Shown here: positions 58,689 to 64,000 of the stretch, one piece after another
Layout of the letters: the number at the start of each line of letters is the position of its first letter
Numbering within the stretch: the first letter of the stretch is position 1
Assembly (NCBI GenBank): GCA_965279165.1
Contig: OZ257140.1
Location: 1,364,001-1,428,000 of the forward strand
Direction of reading: 5' to 3'
Length of the DNA: 64,000 nt
Source: JBAYIE01 sp965279165
GTDB lineage: Bacteria > Bacteroidota > Bacteroidia > UKL13-3
Program-made: the position numbers and the translations under genes
The notes under the pieces: model-generated
Databases searched by the model: none
What the model was told of the DNA's origin: nothing
Seen by the model: only the letters and a program-made list of their open reading frames with translations

Positions 58689-61207
58689 TACGAAAAGTTC
58701 CATTTATAATTTCTTTATTTTATTCCCTTTTTTCCATTGCCCAAACCGAAACGGTGGTGTCGGGTAAAATATTTGAAAAGGGAAAACAAGATGTATTACC
58801 ATTTGTAAGTATCTATTTTAAGGGAACCAACACCGGTGTCACTTCTGATTTTGAAGGGAATTTTATGCTTAAAACCTCCCTTCCGGTTGATACACTTGTA
58901 GTAAGTTATATTGGATATTTTACCCGCTATCTGACAATTAAAAAACATACCTCTCAAATCCTGCAAATTGAACTGGAACCAAATACCAACAACTTAAACG
59001 AGGTGGTTATTAGGCCCGGAATTAATCCTGCCCTTCGAATTATCAAACTTGCTCAGCAGAACAGAGAGAAAAATAGTTATGAAAATTTAAGTGGGTTTGA
59101 CTATTTAACTTATAACAAGCAGGCTGTTTCGATGAACAATATTTCCGAGAAAATGAAGGAACAAACTTTATTTGCGCCAATTCGTGAATTGTTTGATACC
59201 CTTCACCAAATGAAAAATGAAGATGGTAAATATATCTTGCCCGTTTTTATTTCCGAAACCTCCTCTCATTATTACCAACGAAAGAATCCTTCCTTAAGTA
59301 AAGATGTAATTCTGGCAAACACCATCAATGGTTTTGGTGCAGAGAAACAAAGTTATGTTATCGATATTATAGGAACCAGTGTGATGCAATTCAATTTTAA
59401 CCAGAATTGGATCCGGTATTTGGCAAAAGATTTTATTTCGCCCATTGCCGACAATTGCATGGATTATTATCTATATACCTTGATTGATTCCACTGAAATC
59501 GATGGATTAAAATGTTATGAAATTCAATTGAATTTAAAAAGAGAAGAGGATCTCGGTTTTTTAGGCACCATATGGATTGCTGATTCTGCTTTTGCTTTAA
59601 AAAGGGTTGATATTGAATTGGCAAAAAGTGCCAATATCAATTTTATCGACCGATTTAGGATGCAACAAGAATTGCAACCAACCGAAGCCGGACCATGGTT
59701 ACCTAAAAAAACACGTACCATCGTAGATATCGCGCAAATGTCGAAAAATTCAAGTGGCCTTATCATTAAGATGTATAGTTACAACAGCGGGTTTGTGGTT
59801 AACCAACCTAAACCCGAATCCTTTTATGATGTTCCTATCGACCGGTCTTCCGAAACTCTGGATAAAGATTCGGTTTACTGGCAAAATATTCGTCCTGAAC
59901 CATATTCTGCTACCGAAAGCTTGATGTTAAACAGAATTGATTCGGTAAAGAAAATACCGGCAGTTAAAACCTATATTGATGTAGCAAGATTGATCCTTGA
60001 AGGACATTACAGAAAAGGTAAAATTGATATCGGTCCGTATTTATTGTTTGTTGGTTACAATGAAGTTGAAAACTTACGTTTGCGATTTGGGTTCAGAACC
60101 AATCGTTTCTTTTCCGACAATTGGTATATCCGAACCTATGTTGCTTATGGTGTTAAAGATGAAAAATTCAAATATGGCTTATCGGTTGATCGTATAATAA
60201 ACCACAAACATTGGACTTATGTTGGGATTTCCTGTAAAAATGATTATGATATCCTTGGCATTACAGATGCTTCTTCGATGGCAATGACAGGAAGAGGAAC
60301 AGGAAATCTATTTGCTACTTTAAATTTTGCGGCTCCGAATTCGCGATTGAATAAAACCATCGATTACCGATTTTACTTTTTCAACCAACCTAAACGAGAT
60401 TGGATGTATCGTATTACCTTAAACAATACTTATTTTGAGCCCGTTGGTAAATTTGTTTTTGCTTATCATACCAATCCTAATTCAACCGACACGATTAACG
60501 CAGTATCAGAAAGCTTCACCACCACCGCAATAACCGGCGAATTGCGTTTTGCCTATAAGGAATTACTCATCTCAAGAGGTGTTGACAGAATTAGAATCAC
60601 CCGTCCTGCATTTCCTGCATTATCCGTTCTCTATTCCATCGGTATCAAAGGAATCTTGAATAGCCAATTTAACTATAACAAGATTCAATTTTGTGTGGAA
60701 CACCATTTACGAACCGGTGCATTTGGAAATGCTGATTTCAGGATAATTACCGGCAAAATTATTGGTAGTTTGCCTTATCCGTTGTTGGATGTAGCAAGAG
60801 GTAACTCAACCATATTATATAACGACAACAATTATGGTTTGATGAATTTGTATGAATTTGTATCAGACCAATACAGTCATTTTTCTTATATCCAACATTT
60901 TGAAGGATTCTTTACAAATAAGATTCCCGTGATAAGAAATTTACATCTGAGGAATTATGGATTTTTAAAAATGTGTTATGGACATCTTAGCGATGCAAAC
61001 CGACAAATGATACCTGCAACCAATGAATCCGGACAAGCTTTATCGCCTATTTACGAATTTAAAAATACCCCATATGCTGAAATAGGTTTTGGATTCGAAA
61101 ATATTTTTCGATTCATTCAACTTGGTTATGTAAAGAGACTTAGTTATCTGAATAATGTGAATGTAAGAAGTTGGGGAATTACAGTTGGGGTATCGCTGAA
61201 CTTTTAA
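58685..61207 (+). CDS. DUF5686 protein with N-terminal carboxypeptidase-regulatory-like domain
   Basis: 840 residues; GTG start overlapping the PPIase stop (GTGA). Signal peptide FIISLFYSLFSIAQ, then a carboxypeptidase-regulatory-like beta sandwich (about 20-108, with GKIFEKGKQDVLPFVSIYFK and NTGVTSDFEGNFML), NLNEVVIRPG, and a long DUF5686 region with FDYLTYNKQAVSMNNISEKM. The C-terminal ~400 residues alternate strands (RLRFGFRTNRFFSDNWYI) and end in GITVGVSLNF, with a terminal Phe as in outer-membrane barrels. So it is a probable large outer-membrane barrel with a periplasmic regulatory domain. Function unknown; coexpression with a periplasmic PPIase fits a role in folding or assembly of envelope proteins. 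Confidence 0.85.
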   Translation: MIRKVPFIISLFYSLFSIAQTETVVSGKIFEKGKQDVLPFVSIYFKGTNTGVTSDFEGNFMLKTSLPVDTLVVSYIGYFTRYLTIKKHTSQILQIELEPNTNNLNEVVIRPGINPALRIIKLAQQNREKNSYENLSGFDYLTYNKQAVSMNNISEKMKEQTLFAPIRELFDTLHQMKNEDGKYILPVFISETSSHYYQRKNPSLSKDVILANTINGFGAEKQSYVIDIIGTSVMQFNFNQNWIRYLAKDFISPIADNCMDYYLYTLIDSTEIDGLKCYEIQLNLKREEDLGFLGTIWIADSAFALKRVDIELAKSANINFIDRFRMQQELQPTEAGPWLPKKTRTIVDIAQMSKNSSGLIIKMYSYNSGFVVNQPKPESFYDVPIDRSSETLDKDSVYWQNIRPEPYSATESLMLNRIDSVKKIPAVKTYIDVARLILEGHYRKGKIDIGPYLLFVGYNEVENLRLRFGFRTNRFFSDNWYIRTYVAYGVKDEKFKYGLSVDRIINHKHWTYVGISCKNDYDILGITDASSMAMTGRGTGNLFATLNFAAPNSRLNKTIDYRFYFFNQPKRDWMYRITLNNTYFEPVGKFVFAYHTNPNSTDTINAVSESFTTTAITGELRFAYKELLISRGVDRIRITRPAFPALSVLYSIGIKGILNSQFNYNKIQFCVEHHLRTGAFGNADFRIITGKIIGSLPYPLLDVARGNSTILYNDNNYGLMNLYEFVSDQYSHFSYIQHFEGFFTNKIPVIRNLHLRNYGFLKMCYGHLSDANRQMIPATNESGQALSPIYEFKNTPYAEIGFGFENIFRFIQLGYVKRLSYLNNVNVRSWGITVGVSLNF

Positions 61208-61216
61208 GTACACCGT

Positions 61217-61870
61217 TTAAACCCATTTATTTTTTACCGCCAACATAACTGCTTGCGTTTTACTTCTAACATGCAACTTTTGATAAATATTATTAATATG
61301 GGTTCTAACGGTATTCGGACTAATAAATAATTTATCTGCAACCGACTTATAATCCAATCCCTCAACCAGTCCTTTTAAAATATCTTTCTCTCTTTCGGAC
61401 AATACACACTCACTTTTTATATTTTTCCCGGAATCCGGTAACCCTTGCGCTAAAATTTGCAAGGTTTTACGTGCAATCCTGGGACTCATCGGGGAACCAC
61501 CAAACTCCACAACCTGATGAATAGCTTCCGTGATTTTATCGATGCGTTCGTCTTTAAGTAAATATCCTATGGCTCCTGCCTTAATTGCTTCAAAAATTTT
61601 CTCATCATCATCGAATACAGTTAACATAATATATCGGGTTTCAGGATACAAGGCACATCCTGCATTAACCGCATCAATCCCATTCATTACAGGCATGTCT
61701 ATGTCCATCAAAACCAAATCAGGTTTAAACTTAGTTTCTTTCATTCGCACTAGAAACTCCTCTCCGTTTGACGCCTGAAAACATACCTCTATATCGCTAT
61801 GATAAGTAAGCTTCTCGGATAAAGAAACCCTGTTTGGTTGTTTGTCGTCAACTATCGCTACCCTTATCAT
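61217..61870 (-). CDS. NarL/LuxR family response regulator
   Basis: 217 residues. An N-terminal receiver domain (about 1-120) has phospho-acceptor Asp56 in LVLMDIDMPVMNG, the acidic pair VDDK at 8-9 and Lys in YLLKDERIDK. The C-terminal LuxR-type helix-turn-helix (about 150-212) reads LSEREKDILKGLVEGLDYKS and ISPNTVRTHINNIYQKLHV. It should bind DNA when phosphorylated by the histidine kinase encoded 68 bases upstream on the same strand. Targets unknown. Confidence 0.92.
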   Translation of the reverse strand: MIRVAIVDDKQPNRVSLSEKLTYHSDIEVCFQASNGEEFLVRMKETKFKPDLVLMDIDMPVMNGIDAVNAGCALYPETRYIMLTVFDDDEKIFEAIKAGAIGYLLKDERIDKITEAIHQVVEFGGSPMSPRIARKTLQILAQGLPDSGKNIKSECVLSEREKDILKGLVEGLDYKSVADKLFISPNTVRTHINNIYQKLHVRSKTQAVMLAVKNKWV

Positions 61871-61938
61871 ACATTTCTAAATTTATATCCCAAATATGTG
61901 CTAACCAATCTTCCTATAAAATAATGCATTTGCATGAT

Positions 61939-64000
61939 TTATAATTCAATTTCAACCTTTGTTCCTTTTCCCAATTCCGACGAAATAGTAAGTTTAATCT
62001 TATTTTCTTCTGCCCTGGCTTTCATATTTTGTAATCCATAATGACCGTTAAATACCGTATTGGTATAGTTAAACCCTTTTCCATCGTCCTCGAGTACAAA
62101 TCCAAACAAGGATTCTTTTGTGGCATAAAAGTGAACATACAAGTTGGATGCATTTGCATGTTTAACAGCGTTATTAAAGGCTTCCTGACAAATCCGAAAT
62201 ACGTGTAAAGCAACAGAAGGTGTTATATTCTTATTTTCGAAAATCTCTTCTTTAAAATGAAGTTGTATTTGAGAATTAAACTCACACATTTTAATGGCAA
62301 ATTGCTTAAACCTGTCGGCGAATTCTTCTACACTTAATTCGTTATGGCTGATGGCCCAAATTGTTTGACGCAAAGTAAGAATGGCCTGACGCCCTGTTTC
62401 TTCCAGTAAATTCAACCGTTTCACTTCTTCTTCTTTTGAAAGTTCATCCGGGTGGCTTCGCATCCAATCGATATTGGTAACCAGATACGAGAGTTGCGCA
62501 CCAACATTATCATGCAGATCTCGGGATATTCGCATTCTTTCGCGTTCCAAATTTTGCTGCATTTCTCTTTCCCTGATTAATTTTGATTGCTGACGAGCAT
62601 AAATAAGATACATCATTCCTACCGCTAACAAAAACATGGTTAGTACAAACAAATAGCTGAACCATGTTGTCTTCCAAAATGGCGGAATTATTTGGATTCG
62701 AATATCTCTTGATTCTTCATTCCATATACCATCTGCATTTGCTGCTCTCACCCTAAAAACAAAATTACCCGGAGGTAGGTTAGCATACCGAGCAAAATGT
62801 TTATTCCCGGAATTAATCCAATGGTTATCATATCCTTCTAATTGATATTGATAGGTATTATTAAAAACATCGGAGAATTCCATCGCAGCAAACTCAAAGG
62901 AAACTGTATTTTTATTGTATGGCAGGTTTATATTTTGAACCATGGAATAAGAGGTATCAGTTACCATGGGTTCATCAAAAAGTCTTATAAATGTAATGTT
63001 AACTTTTGGCTTATTGGGATTCGACCTTACTTCCTTCGGGTAAAATGCATTTGTACCATTCACCCCTCCAAAAAACATTTGACCATCTCTGCTTTTATAA
63101 AATGCACCTGTATTGAACTCATTTGATTGTAATCCATCATTCACATCATAATGTACAAATTGATTAAGATTAACACGATATTGAGAAATCCCTTTATTAT
63201 GGCTTATCCAGAAATTACCCGCTTCATCCTTTAAGATTGCATAGCAAAAATTATCTGCTAAACCATTATCTGAATGAAGGTAGTGAATAGGCTTTAAAAC
63301 ACTGTCGTAAATATAAATTCCATTCGAAGTAGCTACATAATAATTCCCGTTGTTGTCCTGGTTTATATCTTTGGTAACTTGAATCCCGTTATGAGCCAAC
63401 CGATATGATCCTTTTCCATCCAGTCGCTTTACAATTGTCCCTGTGTTGCTTCCCACAAACAAATATTTACCATTAGGAGAAAAGTAAAAACAGGAAATGT
63501 TGTTATTAGGTATTTCATAAAACTTTTTTGATTCAAATGACTTGCCTTTGGAAGTTATTTCAATAATTTTATTGGCATCAATTACATACAACTTATTGTT
63601 TCGCATCAACATATTGGTATAATATGGACCAATTTTCCGTTCACCCAAATGCTTGTGCAATAGAAATGAATAATTCACACCTATTCCCTTTTTTAAATTA
63701 ACCAGAATTAATCCATTGTTTTTGCTTTCTGTATTACTTATCCAAACCCTGTTGCTATCCTGGGTGCAAATAGAACCAAACTGATAATTTAAAATTCCTG
63801 GTAGTGCCTTTGGTCCTGTAATAATATGATAGGTATAATCAGCCAAGTCAAAAACAACAATTCCTTTATTGTATGCGGCTAATGCAATGGTTACGGCATT
63901 TGGACTGCAAATTCCCTTGATCATGTTTGCATCATCTTCGTATGCTCTGTAAATTCTGAATTTAGCGGCTTTCAGTGAAGTATAATACAATCCCCGTCCA
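61939..64000 (-). CDS. Two-component propeller sensor histidine kinase, 5' end outside window
   Basis: The frame runs to the right edge of the window: the codons before the TTG at 63990 read GRG without a stop, so the start lies beyond. 687 codons are visible. The N-terminal part is a seven-bladed propeller (GNYYVATSNGIYIYDS, GNFWISHNKGISQYRVN), then a Y_Y_Y domain (SFEFAAMEFSDVFNNTYQYQ, FRVRAANADGIW), one membrane helix (FSYLFVLTMFLLAVGMMYLI), and a HisKA_3 domain with the phospho-acceptor His in RISRDLHDNVGAQLSYL, then HATPase (ALHVFRICQEAFNNAVKHAN, VLEDDGKGFN, GHYGLQNMKARAEE). The partner regulator gene follows. The signal is probably periplasmic; Bacteroidota relatives often sense sugars. 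Confidence 0.9.
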   Translation of the reverse strand, partial: GRGLYYTSLKAAKFRIYRAYEDDANMIKGICSPNAVTIALAAYNKGIVVFDLADYTYHIITGPKALPGILNYQFGSICTQDSNRVWISNTESKNNGLILVNLKKGIGVNYSFLLHKHLGERKIGPYYTNMLMRNNKLYVIDANKIIEITSKGKSFESKKFYEIPNNNISCFYFSPNGKYLFVGSNTGTIVKRLDGKGSYRLAHNGIQVTKDINQDNNGNYYVATSNGIYIYDSVLKPIHYLHSDNGLADNFCYAILKDEAGNFWISHNKGISQYRVNLNQFVHYDVNDGLQSNEFNTGAFYKSRDGQMFFGGVNGTNAFYPKEVRSNPNKPKVNITFIRLFDEPMVTDTSYSMVQNINLPYNKNTVSFEFAAMEFSDVFNNTYQYQLEGYDNHWINSGNKHFARYANLPPGNFVFRVRAANADGIWNEESRDIRIQIIPPFWKTTWFSYLFVLTMFLLAVGMMYLIYARQQSKLIREREMQQNLERERMRISRDLHDNVGAQLSYLVTNIDWMRSHPDELSKEEEVKRLNLLEETGRQAILTLRQTIWAISHNELSVEEFADRFKQFAIKMCEFNSQIQLHFKEEIFENKNITPSVALHVFRICQEAFNNAVKHANASNLYVHFYATKESLFGFVLEDDGKGFNYTNTVFNGHYGLQNMKARAEENKIKLTISSELGKGTKVEIEL

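Overview
The window is a piece of a Bacteroidota chromosome. The evidence is mutually consistent: several secreted proteins end in type IX secretion (T9SS) sorting domains, either the short PNP-type or the gliding-motility-associated type. There are a DUF5686/carboxypeptidase-regulatory outer-membrane protein, a two-component propeller/Y_Y_Y histidine kinase paired with a LuxR-type regulator, promoters of the TTG-N18/19-TAnnTTTG type (before rpsO and kup), and starts without an obvious Shine-Dalgarno sequence. Family or genus cannot be fixed from the sequence alone. Both window ends cut through histidine kinase genes.

Layout. 1-11.5 kb holds housekeeping and conserved genes: a hybrid histidine kinase (cut), purM, rplY, prs, tRNA-Gln(UUG), a Tat-exported class V aminotransferase, a membrane/TPR protein, a degenerate arginase-fold protein, an NAD-dependent epimerase and a TPR lipoprotein. 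11.5-16.5 kb is repeat-rich and sparsely coding: four copies of a ~190-bp unit, small hairpin repeats, a T9SS cargo protein, a DUF1801-like protein, a GNAT and a Nudix hydrolase. 16.5-21.4 kb is one 1606-residue cell-surface protein. 21.7-38.4 kb is again core metabolism and transport: ClC channel, O-methyltransferase, sugar nucleotidyltransferase, glyA, methyltransferase, ABC exporter, a REP-associated (RAYT) transposase, class I aldolase, accD, rpsO-pnp, a PaaD/MIP18 protein and kup. 38.7-41.3 kb carries an acyl-CoA synthetase and an outer-membrane protein.

41.4-48.6 kb is a visibly AT-richer accessory block: secreted proteins, three of them diverged paralogues of one family, a decayed paralogue of a neighbouring gene, and an orphan antitoxin-like ORF. 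It lies directly downstream of the 3' end of rluD. Inside it are two extra, diverged copies of the last codons of rluD (46859-46933 and 46089-46139), as expected if the end of rluD has repeatedly served as an insertion or recombination site. This is the most unusual feature of the window.

48.8-64 kb: rluD, a cyclase-family hydrolase, a membrane histidine kinase, asd with a small cytochrome b5 gene, a 1123-residue lamin-tail-domain surface protein, an operon of a small conserved protein, a secreted cyclophilin PPIase and a DUF5686 protein, and finally a LuxR regulator with its (cut) propeller histidine kinase.

A second theme is dispersed non-coding repeats. A palindromic family with core GGTCGCGACC occurs at 24.5 kb (inside a reading frame), 24.7 kb and 35.8 kb, with a RAYT gene at 29.9 kb. 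Several low-complexity word families recur between genes. Functions are assigned by reading motifs in the translations; no database search was possible.
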